From contig NZ_KB900738.1 in assembly GCF_000379185.1 (NCBI RefSeq), positions 1 through 64,000 on the forward strand: a stretch of 64,000 nucleotides of DNA, read 5' to 3'. Position numbers and translations under genes: made by a program. Under the pieces are notes generated by a model. The model made no database searches. It was not told the DNA's origin and saw only the letters and a list, made by a program, of their open reading frames with translations. Each line of letters begins with the position of its first letter. Position 1 is the stretch's first letter. Positions 17,459-26,207 of this stretch are shown in pieces. Source of the DNA: Capnocytophaga cynodegmi DSM 19736. GTDB taxonomy: Bacteria; Bacteroidota; Bacteroidia; Flavobacteriales; Flavobacteriaceae.

Positions 17459-19342
17459 TTATTTCAATTCCTGAAAATTGCGTTTGATAAAATCGGTAAG
17501 TTCTTTTCCTTTCAAAAGTCCTTGCGAAAGTCGTGCTAAATCAAAAGCTTGTTTGATGAGGCTTTGTTTTTCGTTTTCGTCCGCTGTATTTAGTATCGAG
17601 GTTGCCAAAGGCGAATTGGTATTAACCACCAAATGATACATTTCAGGGAAATTCCCCATTCCGAACATTCCGCCACCGCCCGTAGCACTCATTTCTTTCA
17701 TACGACGCATAAATTCAGGCTGATTGATACTAAAAGGTGTGCTATCGCTGTCCAAATCTTCCAATTGCACCACAAAACCTTCACTCGAAATGCTTTTTTC
17801 GATGCTTTCTTTAAGCGATGTTTTTTCTTCTTCCGAAAATTTAGAAATTGTAGTGTCCTCTTTTTGAATCAGTTTGGAAATTGGAGCCGAATCCACTCGA
17901 GCAAAAGTCAAGTTTTCGTTATCGTATTCCAACTTCTGAATTAAATGCGACACAATAGGCGAATCCAAAAGCAACACTTGGTATCCTTTTTCTTTCGCCT
18001 GTTCAATAGCAGCGTGTTGTACCTCTTTATTTTGAGCGTAAAGCACCACTAATTTACCATCTTTATCGGTTTGTTGGTCTTTTAAGGCTTCTTTAAGCTC
18101 CGAAAGCGTATAATACTGGTCATCTACCGTTGGATAAAGCACAAAATCCCCTGCTTTTTCGTAGAATTTCGGCTCGGAAAGCATTCCATACTCCAAAACA
18201 ATCTTAATATCGTTCCATTTTGATTGAAAATCCTCACGATTTGTATTGAAAAGCGATTTTAATTTGTCGGAAACCTTTCTGGTAATATAATTTGCGATTT
18301 TTTTAACATTGCCATCGGCTTGTAAGTACGAACGCGACACGTTGAGCGGAATATCTGGCGAATCAATAACTCCTTTAAGCATTGTTAAAAATTCTGGAAC
18401 AATTCCCTCCACATTATCTGTTACAAAAACCTGATTTTGATACAACTGAATGCGGTCTTTTTGGATTTGCATATCCATTGATAGTTTTGGGAAATACAAA
18501 ATTCCCGTTAAATTGAACGGATAATCCACATTTAGGTGAATGTGAAACAAGGGGTCGTCAAACTGCATCGGATAAAGTTCACGATAGAAGTTTTTATAGT
18601 CCTCGTCTTGCAAATCGGCAGGTTGTTTTGTCCACGCCGGATTTGGGTTATTTACAATATTGTCAACGGTTTGATATTCGGTTTTGTAATTTTCGTCGGC
18701 ATTTTCAGGACGAGGAAGTGGCTCTTGTTTGGTTCCAAATTTAATCGGAATTGGCATAAATTTGTTGTACTTACGTAGCAATTCCTCAATGCGATGTTCT
18801 TCCAAAAATTCGGTAGAATCTTCGGCTATGTGTAAGATGATTTCCGTACCTCTTTCTGACTTTTCGGCAGGTTCAAGAGTATATTCAGGAGAGCCATCAC
18901 ACGTCCATTTTACGGCAGGAGCATCAGTGTACGATTTGGTGATGATTTCCACTTGGTTTGCCACCATAAAAGCAGAGTAAAACCCAAGCCCGAAATGCCC
19001 AATTACACCTGCATCTTTGGCAGTATCTTTGTATTTTTCTAAAAATTCTTCTGCTCCTGAAAAAGCAATCTGATTGATATACTTTTCCACCTCTTCACCC
19101 GACATCCCAATACCTTGGTCGATGATATGTAAGGTTTTATTTTCCTTATCAATCTTCACTTCGATGATAGGATTTCCGTACTCTACTTTTGCTTCGCCAA
19201 TTTGGGTTAAGTGCTTTAATTTCAGCGTAGCATCGGTAGCGTTAGAGATGAGTTCCCGAAGGAAAATTTCGTGGTCGCTGTATAAAAATTTCTTGATAAG
19301 TGGAAAAATATTTTCCACCGAAACATTAATATTTCCTTTCAT
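17459..19342 (-). CDS. htpG: Chaperone HtpG (Hsp90)
   Basis: Bacterial Hsp90, an ATP-driven dimeric chaperone. The 627-residue length is normal. The N-terminal GHKL ATPase shows the ELISNATDATLKLKHL helix, DQGIGM and the glycine-rich lid GHFGLGFYSAFMVA. The middle domain has the catalytic-loop arginine block LNVSRSYLQADGNVKKI and the C-terminal dimerisation domain follows, without the eukaryotic MEEVD tail. A Gly/Met-rich insertion (GGGGMFGMGNF) lies near residue 545. It is divergent from the trp leader across about 250 bp. Confidence 0.97.
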   Translation of the reverse strand: MKGNINVSVENIFPLIKKFLYSDHEIFLRELISNATDATLKLKHLTQIGEAKVEYGNPIIEVKIDKENKTLHIIDQGIGMSGEEVEKYINQIAFSGAEEFLEKYKDTAKDAGVIGHFGLGFYSAFMVANQVEIITKSYTDAPAVKWTCDGSPEYTLEPAEKSERGTEIILHIAEDSTEFLEEHRIEELLRKYNKFMPIPIKFGTKQEPLPRPENADENYKTEYQTVDNIVNNPNPAWTKQPADLQDEDYKNFYRELYPMQFDDPLFHIHLNVDYPFNLTGILYFPKLSMDMQIQKDRIQLYQNQVFVTDNVEGIVPEFLTMLKGVIDSPDIPLNVSRSYLQADGNVKKIANYITRKVSDKLKSLFNTNREDFQSKWNDIKIVLEYGMLSEPKFYEKAGDFVLYPTVDDQYYTLSELKEALKDQQTDKDGKLVVLYAQNKEVQHAAIEQAKEKGYQVLLLDSPIVSHLIQKLEYDNENLTFARVDSAPISKLIQKEDTTISKFSEEEKTSLKESIEKSISSEGFVVQLEDLDSDSTPFSINQPEFMRRMKEMSATGGGGMFGMGNFPEMYHLVVNTNSPLATSILNTADENEKQSLIKQAFDLARLSQGLLKGKELTDFIKRNFQELK

Positions 19343-19558
19343 TTCTTATGAGATAATTTAATGATTAAAAGATTAAAAAAGCTCAAAAAATCAAACGATT
19401 TTTGACTTACGAAAATTGCTTTGGCAAAAAAAATACCAATGTTTTAAAAATGTCAATTTGTCAGTAATCATCAATATAAGTTTCTTTCAAAAAAGCAGAA
19501 AGAAGGTTGTTTTGTTTTCATATTTACTTCACTTATTTTTTTAGATTGTGCGTATTTT

Positions 19559-19589
19559 TTTGCATATTTAAAAATCTTTTTTACATTTG
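19559..19589 (+). promoter_or_regulatory. trp operon promoter
   Basis: A -33 TTTG (19559-19562), 19-nt spacer and -7 TACATTTG (19582-19589) match the Bacteroidota layout. With a start site about 6-7 nt after the -7 box, transcription would begin essentially at the leader-peptide ATG (19595). The promoter strongly resembles that of sufE (39126-39156) along its whole length. Confidence 0.75.
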
Positions 19590-19594
19590 CCCCG

Positions 19595-19654
19595 ATGAAA
19601 TTATTTAGCAATACATATTGGTGGTGGCTTTCAAAATCTTGTTCAAGGTCTTGA
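19595..19654 (+). CDS. trpL: trp operon leader peptide
   Basis: A 19-residue open frame, MKLFSNTYWWWLSKSCSRS, lies between the trp promoter and trpE. Three consecutive TGG codons (19619-19627) form the regulatory Trp run. Just downstream lie segments able to form alternative hairpins, including a terminator (19708-19742), the hallmark of ribosome-mediated attenuation. When Trp-tRNA is scarce the ribosome would stall on WWW and favour the antiterminator; when it is plentiful the terminator would form. The ATG falls at the predicted start of transcription, so the mRNA may be leaderless. This is read from sequence only, but the combination is hard to explain by chance. Confidence 0.85.
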   Translation: MKLFSNTYWWWLSKSCSRS

Positions 19655-19656
19655 AA
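19640..19656 (+). promoter_or_regulatory. trp leader segment 2 (protector hairpin / antiterminator arm)
   Basis: The segment TGTTCAAGGTC (19640-19650) can pair with GGCTTTGACA (19708-19717), the first arm of the terminator, over ten base pairs with one bulged T and two G-T pairs. Locally TTCAA/TTGAA (19642-19646 with 19651-19655) can close a small hairpin that would sequester it. It begins 13 nt after the last Trp codon, just beyond the footprint of a stalled ribosome. Confidence 0.6.
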
Positions 19657-19707
19657 GGTTACTTATTGTTTTAAATTCCATAAGAAAATTAAACTTTTAA
19701 TAATATA

Positions 19708-19742
19708 GGCTTTGACATTAATTTGTTGAAGCCATTTTTTTT
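19708..19742 (+). terminator. trp attenuator terminator
   Basis: GGCTTTGACA (19708-19717), loop TTAATT, TGTTGAAGCC (19724-19733) form a 10-bp stem with two G-T pairs, followed by eight T (19735-19742), only 11 nt before the trpE ATG. Its location between a Trp-rich leader peptide and trpE marks it as the regulated terminator. Confidence 0.85.
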
Positions 19743-19753
19743 ATACAAAAATT

Positions 19754-21172
19754 ATGTTTGAAAGAAAAATACACTTAAAAACCATTGTGAAATCCGCGTT
19801 GGGAGATTTATTTACTCCTGTGGGAATTTATCTTAGGCTTCGTGACCAATTTCGAGATACAATTCTTTTAGAAAGTGCAGGAAAACAAGGAGAGGATAAC
19901 AATTTTTCCTTCATTGCTATCAACGCTATTGCTGGAATTGAAATACGCAACTATAATGAAGCAGAAATAAAATTTTCAAATGAGAATGCTGAAAAAATAA
20001 GCCTTAAAGGCGAAAAACTAACCGATATATTACAAGGTTTTTCGAGTAGTTTTATATGTGAAAAACCCAATCACGACATCGGAAAAACAGCACAGGGACT
20101 TTTCGGTTACACATCATACGATGCTATTCCTTTCTTTGAAGGAATAAAGTTTAAGGAACAATCACAGGAAAATAAAATCCCGTTGCTTCGTTATCGTCTT
20201 TATCAATACGTTATTGCAATTAATCATCATAACGATGAACTTTTTATAATAGAAAATATCATAAAAGGTTTAAATTCAGAAGTTTCAATTATTGAAAACA
20301 TTATTCATCAAAAGAATGCTCCTGTCTTTCCTTTTGAAAAAGTAGGTGAAGAAAAATCCAATTTAAGCGATACTGACTTTTTGGAAATGGTGGAAAAAGC
20401 ACAAATGCATTGTAAAAGAGGTGATGTTTTTCAGTTGGTTTTGAGCAGAAGATTTCATCAGAAATTCCGTGGAGATGAATTCAATGTGTATCGAGCCTTA
20501 CGTAACATCAATCCTTCTCCTTATTTATTTTTCTTTGATTATGGAGACTACAAACTCATTGGATCAAGCCCTGAAAGTCAGATTATTATAAAAGATAAAA
20601 AAGCTATAATTCACCCAATTGCAGGTACTTTTAAACGAACTCACAGCATCGAAAACGACTTAAAAGCAGCTGAAAGGTTAAAACAAGATCCTAAAGAGAA
20701 TGCCGAGCATATTATGTTGGTCGATTTGGCAAGAAATGACCTTAGCATCTACGGAAAAAACGTAAGAGTTTCAAAACTCAAAGAAATTCACTTTTTCTCA
20801 CACGTAATCCATATGGTAAGTGAAGTTGTCGCTGATGTTTCATCGGAGCAGAATCCTTACGAAATGATTTCCAGCACTTTCCCTCAAGGAACCCTCAGCG
20901 GAGCTCCCAAATTTCGGGCAATGGAACTCATCAATCAATATGAGAAAACATCTCGTTCTTACTACTCTGGGTGTATCGGTTTTGTAGGTTTCGATGGTAG
21001 TTGCAATCAGGCAATTATGATCCGTACTTTTTTGAGTAAAGAAAATACTCTTTTTTATCAGGCAGGAGCAGGAATTGTTTCAAAATCAGTACCTCATAAT
21101 GAACTTCAGGAAGTAAATAACAAACTTGAAGCCTTAAAGAAAGCCATTGAATTAGCACAGAAAATATATTAA
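19754..21172 (+). CDS. trpE: Anthranilate synthase component I
   Basis: TrpE converts chorismate to anthranilate using ammonia supplied by TrpG. The 472-residue protein shows the N-terminal regulatory motif LLESAG (residues about 38-43), the LLES block associated with tryptophan feedback binding. The chorismate-binding domain carries FQLVLSRRF, IGSSPE, HPIAGT, DLARNDLSIYG, FPQGTLSGAPKFRAMELI and QAGAGIV. ATG at 19754 follows the attenuator by 11 nt. First structural gene of trpEGDCFBA, with trpG 22 nt downstream. Confidence 0.97.
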   Translation: MFERKIHLKTIVKSALGDLFTPVGIYLRLRDQFRDTILLESAGKQGEDNNFSFIAINAIAGIEIRNYNEAEIKFSNENAEKISLKGEKLTDILQGFSSSFICEKPNHDIGKTAQGLFGYTSYDAIPFFEGIKFKEQSQENKIPLLRYRLYQYVIAINHHNDELFIIENIIKGLNSEVSIIENIIHQKNAPVFPFEKVGEEKSNLSDTDFLEMVEKAQMHCKRGDVFQLVLSRRFHQKFRGDEFNVYRALRNINPSPYLFFFDYGDYKLIGSSPESQIIIKDKKAIIHPIAGTFKRTHSIENDLKAAERLKQDPKENAEHIMLVDLARNDLSIYGKNVRVSKLKEIHFFSHVIHMVSEVVADVSSEQNPYEMISSTFPQGTLSGAPKFRAMELINQYEKTSRSYYSGCIGFVGFDGSCNQAIMIRTFLSKENTLFYQAGAGIVSKSVPHNELQEVNNKLEALKKAIELAQKIY

Positions 21173-21194
21173 TTTTTTCAAAATAGAAAAACGT

Positions 21195-21761
21195 ATGAAA
21201 ATCCTTGTTTTTGATAATTACGATAGTTTTACATATAATTTAGTTCAAATATTGGAACAAATTACTGATGGAGAAATAGATGTGGTTAGAAATGACCAAA
21301 TTTCATTGGAAGAAATAGCAAAATACGACAAAATTATTCTCTCTCCAGGACCAGGCATTCCACAGGAAGCAGGTATTCTGTTGGATTTAATAAAAACTTA
21401 CGCACCTACCAAACCCATCTTTGGCGTTTGCTTAGGGCAACAAGCAATTGCCGAAGCCTTTGGCGGAAGCCTCATAAATCTTTCAGAAACTTATCACGGG
21501 GTTGCAACAGAATCACATCAAATTAAAGAACACAACATTTTTAAAAATCTACCCAAAACTCTTGAAGTGGGCAGATATCACTCTTGGGCTGTAAATCCCG
21601 AGGATTTCCCCGATGAATTGGAAATCACCTCCATAGATGACAAAGGAATGATAATGAGCTTAAAACATAAAATCTATAACCTACACGCCGTTCAGTATCA
21701 CCCAGAGAGCATACTTACCCCTGAAGGTAAAGAAATCTTAAAAAATTTTATGGAAATTTGA
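21195..21761 (+). CDS. trpG: Anthranilate synthase component II (glutamine amidotransferase)
   Basis: A class I glutamine amidotransferase that releases ammonia from glutamine for TrpE. The 188-residue domain has SPGPGIP (oxyanion region), the nucleophile elbow GVCLGQQAIAE and the catalytic His-Glu in QYHPES. It is a stand-alone subunit, not fused to TrpD. Similar proteins can double as PabA for folate synthesis; the operon position favours TrpG. Confidence 0.95.
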   Translation: MKILVFDNYDSFTYNLVQILEQITDGEIDVVRNDQISLEEIAKYDKIILSPGPGIPQEAGILLDLIKTYAPTKPIFGVCLGQQAIAEAFGGSLINLSETYHGVATESHQIKEHNIFKNLPKTLEVGRYHSWAVNPEDFPDELEITSIDDKGMIMSLKHKIYNLHAVQYHPESILTPEGKEILKNFMEI

Positions 21762-21776
21762 TAATATGGTAATTTT

Positions 21777-22763
21777 ATGAAACAAATTTTAGGATATTTA
21801 TTTAATCACCAAACACTTACTCGAGCCGAAGCAAAGTCGATAATGCTTGAAATTTCTGAAAACAAATTCAATGAAAGTGAAGTTATGGCTTTCATTACCG
21901 TTTTTTTGATGCGAAACATCACAATTGATGAAATGGAAGGATTTCGTGAAGCTCTTTTAGAACTGGCTCTTCCTGTAGATTTACAAACTACTGATTTGAT
22001 TGATATTGTAGGAACAGGAGGTGACGGAAAAGATACATTTAATATTTCAACGTTAGCGAGTTTTGTAGTGGCTGGAGCTGGGCAAAAGGTTGCTAAACAA
22101 GGAAATTACGGAGCCTCATCTGTTAGTGGTTCTTCTAACGTATTGGAAAAAATTGGCTATCGCTTTAAGAACAACTCATCAGAATTACAAGAAGATTTAG
22201 AGAAAGCTAACATTTGTTTTCTACACGCTCCACTTTTTCACCCAGCTCTAAAAAGCGTTTCCGCACTTCGTAAAAACTTAGGAATAAAGACTTTTTTCAA
22301 CTTCTTAGGACCTTTGGTGAACCCTGCCAACGTTAATTTTTCCCTCATAGGTGTTGCGAATCTCGAAATAGCAAGGCTTTATCAGTATATCCTGCAAAGA
22401 CAAAATATTTTTTTCACCATTGTAAATAGCCTTGACGGATATGATGAAATTTCATTAACGAATGAAACAAAAATTATTAATAAAAATGGTGAGAAGATTT
22501 TTTCAGCCTCAGAACTTGGATTTGAAAACATATCACAAGAAAGCTTGTATTCAGGCGGAAGTCAAGAAGAATCCGCCAAAATTTTTATGAATATTTTGAA
22601 CGGAAAAGGAACGAAAGAACAAAATTCTGTAGTGATAGCAAATGCAGCAATGGCTCTTTTTTCAACCGAAAAGTTCGGTTCGTATTCAAATTGTATTGAA
22701 ATGGCGAAAGAGAGTTTGGAAAGTAAAAAAGCTTTGAATGTTTTGAATGCTCTAATAAATTAA
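21777..22763 (+). CDS. trpD: Anthranilate phosphoribosyltransferase
   Basis: Transfers phosphoribose from PRPP to anthranilate. The 328-residue protein shows the family hallmark GTGGDGKDTFNIST (PRPP and metal binding) and KQGNYGASSVSGSSNVLEKIG, then FLHAPLFHPALKSV and FFNFLGPLVNPAN. It lies 15 nt after trpG and 11 nt before trpC. Confidence 0.96.
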   Translation: MKQILGYLFNHQTLTRAEAKSIMLEISENKFNESEVMAFITVFLMRNITIDEMEGFREALLELALPVDLQTTDLIDIVGTGGDGKDTFNISTLASFVVAGAGQKVAKQGNYGASSVSGSSNVLEKIGYRFKNNSSELQEDLEKANICFLHAPLFHPALKSVSALRKNLGIKTFFNFLGPLVNPANVNFSLIGVANLEIARLYQYILQRQNIFFTIVNSLDGYDEISLTNETKIINKNGEKIFSASELGFENISQESLYSGGSQEESAKIFMNILNGKGTKEQNSVVIANAAMALFSTEKFGSYSNCIEMAKESLESKKALNVLNALIN

Positions 22764-22774
22764 AATCAACTAAA

Positions 22775-23551
22775 ATGAATATTTTAGACAAAATAATTCA
22801 GTACAAAAAAGAGGAAGTTTCTATTTCGAAAAAGCGTATATCAATTCAGGAACTAAAAAATTCGGAATTTTATGAAAGAGAGAGTTTCTCATTAAAACAA
22901 AGCATACAACAACGGACAGGAATTATAGCCGAATTTAAGCGAAAATCGCCCAGTAAAGGCATCATAAATAACGTTTCCAGTGTGCAAAATGTGTGTTTGG
23001 CATACGAAAAATTTGGAGCCAGTGGTGTTTCAATTCTTACTGATAAAAACTTTTTTGGTGGTAATTCGGAAGATATTTTACAGGTCAGAAAAAGCATTAA
23101 ACTGCCCATTCTTCGCAAAGATTTTATGATAGATGAATATCAATTTTATGAAGCTAAAGCAATGGGAGCTGATGTGGTTTTATTAATAGCTTCTTGTTTG
23201 TCAACTTCTCAAACACAGGAGTTTACACACATAGCCAAGGAATTAAATCTTGAAGTTTTACTTGAAATACACAACGAATATGAATTGAAACATATAAATC
23301 AAAATATTGACATTGTCGGTATTAACAACAGAAATTTAAAAGATTTTAAGGTAGATTTGCAACATTCAGTCATTTTAAAAAATAGTTTACCAAAGGATAA
23401 ACTTTCAGTTGCTGAGAGTGGCATCTATTCTGAAGAAGACTTTAAATTCCTCAGAAACAAAAGCTTCGATGCTTTTTTGATGGGAGAATATTTTATGAGA
23501 AATCAAAGTCCTGAAAAGGCATTCGAAAACTTTGTAAAGAACACAAAATGA
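22775..23551 (+). CDS. trpC: Indole-3-glycerol phosphate synthase
   Basis: Closes the indole ring from CdRP. The 258-residue TIM barrel contains IAEFKRKSPSKG (catalytic Lys and Glu region), GVSILTDKNFFGG, LPILRKDFMIDEYQ, INNRNLKDFKVD and AESGIYSEED, the standard phosphate-binding and active-site loops. It is monofunctional. Its stop overlaps the start of trpF by 4 nt (ATGA), suggesting translational coupling. Confidence 0.96.
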   Translation: MNILDKIIQYKKEEVSISKKRISIQELKNSEFYERESFSLKQSIQQRTGIIAEFKRKSPSKGIINNVSSVQNVCLAYEKFGASGVSILTDKNFFGGNSEDILQVRKSIKLPILRKDFMIDEYQFYEAKAMGADVVLLIASCLSTSQTQEFTHIAKELNLEVLLEIHNEYELKHINQNIDIVGINNRNLKDFKVDLQHSVILKNSLPKDKLSVAESGIYSEEDFKFLRNKSFDAFLMGEYFMRNQSPEKAFENFVKNTK

Positions 23552-24189
23552 GCTTAAAACTAAAGGTTTGCGGACTTACTCTCGAAAATCAAATCGAAGA
23601 TTTGATAGCCTTAAACATCAATTTTTTAGGATTTATTTTCTATGAAAAGTCTCCCAGATTTGCACTTAAAAAACTATCTTTAAACAAATTAAGAAATTTT
23701 GAGCATACAGGAAAAGTCGGAGTTTTTGTTAATGAGAGTTTAGAAAAAGTTTTAGAAATTTCGGAAAAATCATCGCTTAACTTTGTACAGCTCCACGGCG
23801 ATGAAACTCCAAATTTCGTAGAAAATTTACGCAAGAAATTAAATCCTGAAATAAAAATCATAAAGGTTGTACGAGTTAATAGTGCAGGAATAAAAATTCC
23901 TGAAAATATTGATGAAATCAATTTTTTACTTTTTGACACGGATAGCAAGAGTTACGGCGGAACAGGAAAAACTTTTCCTTGGCAATGGCTTGGCAACATT
24001 GAAATTCCTTTACCTTTTTTCTTAAGCGGAGGAATTTCTTTAGGAAACATTAAAAATATAGAAAAAATAACTACAAAACCTTTTTCATTGGATATAAACT
24101 CTAAATTTGAAAGTGAAGCAGGAATAAAAGATTTAACAAAGATAAAGCAAATAAAACATTACATAGACAACTTCAACAAGCTAAAATAA
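23548..24189 (+). CDS. trpF: Phosphoribosylanthranilate isomerase
   Basis: Isomerises PRA to CdRP. The 213-residue TIM barrel starts with KVCGLT (the catalytic Cys motif KxCG) and shows FIFYEKSPR, VGVFVNE, QLHGDE, the catalytic Asp in LLFDTDSKSYGGTGKTF, SGGIS and DINSKFESEAGIKD. The ATG overlaps the trpC stop (ATGA). Substitution of the usual VDSSSGVE by LDINSKFES is within family variation. Confidence 0.95.
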   Translation: MSLKLKVCGLTLENQIEDLIALNINFLGFIFYEKSPRFALKKLSLNKLRNFEHTGKVGVFVNESLEKVLEISEKSSLNFVQLHGDETPNFVENLRKKLNPEIKIIKVVRVNSAGIKIPENIDEINFLLFDTDSKSYGGTGKTFPWQWLGNIEIPLPFFLSGGISLGNIKNIEKITTKPFSLDINSKFESEAGIKDLTKIKQIKHYIDNFNKLK

Positions 24190-24198
24190 ATTGAACTT

Positions 24199-25383
24199 AT
24201 GGACTTTAAAAACCCCGATAAATACGGCTATTACGGAGATTTTGGAGGAGCTTTTATCCCCGAAATGCTCCATCCGAATGTGGAAGAATTAGAAAATAAA
24301 TATTTGGAAATTATTGAAAGTAAAGAATTTAATAAAGAGTTCAACCAACTTTTAAAGGATTATGTTGGTCGCGAAACACCACTGTATTTTGCTGAAAATC
24401 TCAGTAAAAAGTATCAAACTCAAATTTATCTTAAAAGAGAAGACCTCAACCATACAGGAGCTCATAAAATCAACAACGCTTTAGGACAAGCTCTTTTAGC
24501 AAAAAAACTGGGAAAAAATCGTATCATTGCCGAAACAGGGGCTGGGCAGCACGGAGTAGCAACAGCCACAGTTACAGCTCTTTTAGGATTAGAATGCATC
24601 GTTTATATGGGAGAAACAGACATAAAACGACAAGCATTAAATGTAGCACGAATGAAAATGCTTGGTGCAGAAGTTCGCTCCGTAACATCAGGTTCAAAAA
24701 CACTAAAAGACGCTGTTAATGAAGCCCTTAGAGATTGGATAAATAACCCAACACCAACACATTACATTATTGGAAGTGCCGTAGGTCCTCATCCTTTTCC
24801 AGATATGGTTGCTCGGTTTCAATCCGTTATTTCACAAGAAATAAAACTTCAGTTGAAAGCCAAAATTGGTAGAGAAAATCCCGATTATATAATTGCCTGT
24901 GTAGGAGGTGGAAGCAATGCTGCTGGGTCGTTCTATCATTTTGTAAATGAGCCAAATGTAAAAATTATTGCTACTGAGGCCGCTGGGTTAGGATTGGAGT
25001 CTGGCAAATCAGCTGCTACAACTCAGCTTGGTTCGTTAGGAATTTTACACGGAAGTCAAAGCCTTGTAATGCAAGATAATGATGGGCAAGTAATTGAACC
25101 TCACTCAATTTCCGCTGGACTAGACTACCCAGGTATAGGACCTTTTCACGCCAATCTCTTCAAACAAAAAAGAGCCGAATTTTTGAGTATTACCGATGAA
25201 GAAGCCTTAAAATCAGCATTCGAAATTACCCAAATGGAAGGAATCATTCCTGCTTTGGAAAGTTCACACGCACTTGCTGTTTTATCAAAAAAGAAATTCA
25301 AAAAAGACGATGTTGTGGTTATAACGCTTAGCGGAAGAGGCGATAAGGACATCGAAATTTATTCTAAAAACGTAGATTTTTAA
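24199..25383 (+). CDS. trpB: Tryptophan synthase beta chain
   Basis: PLP enzyme condensing indole with serine. The 394-residue protein has [16 protein letters not shown] at the N-terminus, the PLP lysine in [28 protein letters not shown], the phosphate-binding loop [12 protein letters not shown] and the C-terminal LSGRGDKDI. Normal length, adjacent to trpA as expected for the alpha2beta2 channelled complex. Confidence 0.97.
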   Translation: MDFKNPDKYGYYGDFGGAFIPEMLHPNVEELENKYLEIIESKEFNKEFNQLLKDYVGRETPLYFAENLSKKYQTQIYLKREDLNHTGAHKINNALGQALLAKKLGKNRIIAETGAGQHGVATATVTALLGLECIVYMGETDIKRQALNVARMKMLGAEVRSVTSGSKTLKDAVNEALRDWINNPTPTHYIIGSAVGPHPFPDMVARFQSVISQEIKLQLKAKIGRENPDYIIACVGGGSNAAGSFYHFVNEPNVKIIATEAAGLGLESGKSAATTQLGSLGILHGSQSLVMQDNDGQVIEPHSISAGLDYPGIGPFHANLFKQKRAEFLSITDEEALKSAFEITQMEGIIPALESSHALAVLSKKKFKKDDVVVITLSGRGDKDIEIYSKNVDF

Positions 25384-25393
25384 ATATTTAAAA

Positions 25394-26131
25394 ATGAAAA
25401 AGTTAAATATATATTTCACAGCAGGAATTCCGAAGTTGGAAGACACAGCTAAAGTAGCAAAATTGATACAAGAAGCGGGAGCAGATATGATGGAAATTGG
25501 AATACCTTATTCCGACCCAGTTGCCGATGGAAATGTAATCCAAAATGCACACGCACTCGCTCTGCAAAACGGAATGAATATCAACACATTATTTAAAGTC
25601 TTGGAAGATATAAAGGAGTCAGTAAAAATTCCTAAAATATTAATGGGATATTTGAATTCTGTAATTCAATATGGTTTTGAAGATTTCTGCATAAAATGCA
25701 AAGAAGTAGGCGTTTACGGGCTCATCTTACCAGATTTACCTCCAATCGAATTTGAAAGAAAGTACAAAAAAATTGTAGAAAAATACGGACTGAATTTCAC
25801 ATTTTTAGTAACTCCTGAAACATCAATTGAAAGAATAAAATATCTGGACTCAATTTCTTCAGGATTTTTGTATGCCGTTAGTAGTTCTTCAACAACAGGT
25901 AAAGTAGATAATAATTTAGAAAATAGTCCGTATTTGAAAAAGTTAGCTGAGTTGAAACTTAAAAATCCTATTTTTGTAGGATTTGGCATTAAAAACAAAG
26001 TTGATTTCTCAAATGCTACTAAACATACACAAGGAGCAATAATTGGCACTTCTTTTGTGAAAATTCTATTGGAAAATCCAACAAATTGGGAAGAAAAAGC
26101 CGAAAGTTTTATAAAATCAATAAGAGAATAA
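25394..26131 (+). CDS. trpA: Tryptophan synthase alpha chain
   Basis: Cleaves indole-3-glycerol phosphate to indole, which is channelled to TrpB. The 245-residue TIM barrel has FTAGIPKLEDT, the catalytic Glu and Asp in MEIGIPYSDPVADG, GLILPDLPPIE and GFGIKNK; the C-terminus is slightly shorter than in E. coli. Last gene of the operon. No clear terminator follows before asnA, so read-through into asnA is possible. Confidence 0.96.
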   Translation: MKKLNIYFTAGIPKLEDTAKVAKLIQEAGADMMEIGIPYSDPVADGNVIQNAHALALQNGMNINTLFKVLEDIKESVKIPKILMGYLNSVIQYGFEDFCIKCKEVGVYGLILPDLPPIEFERKYKKIVEKYGLNFTFLVTPETSIERIKYLDSISSGFLYAVSSSSTTGKVDNNLENSPYLKKLAELKLKNPIFVGFGIKNKVDFSNATKHTQGAIIGTSFVKILLENPTNWEEKAESFIKSIRE

Positions 26132-26207
26132 TTTTAGAAAAATATAGTTACTAAAGATTTTATCATCTTTTAAAGAATTTAATAAATTATCAACTAAAAA
26201 ATTAATC

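Noticed and set aside
26132-26207. Riboswitch or attenuator ahead of asnA
   Set aside because: The 76-bp gap has no Asn-codon leader, terminator or recognisable riboswitch fold.
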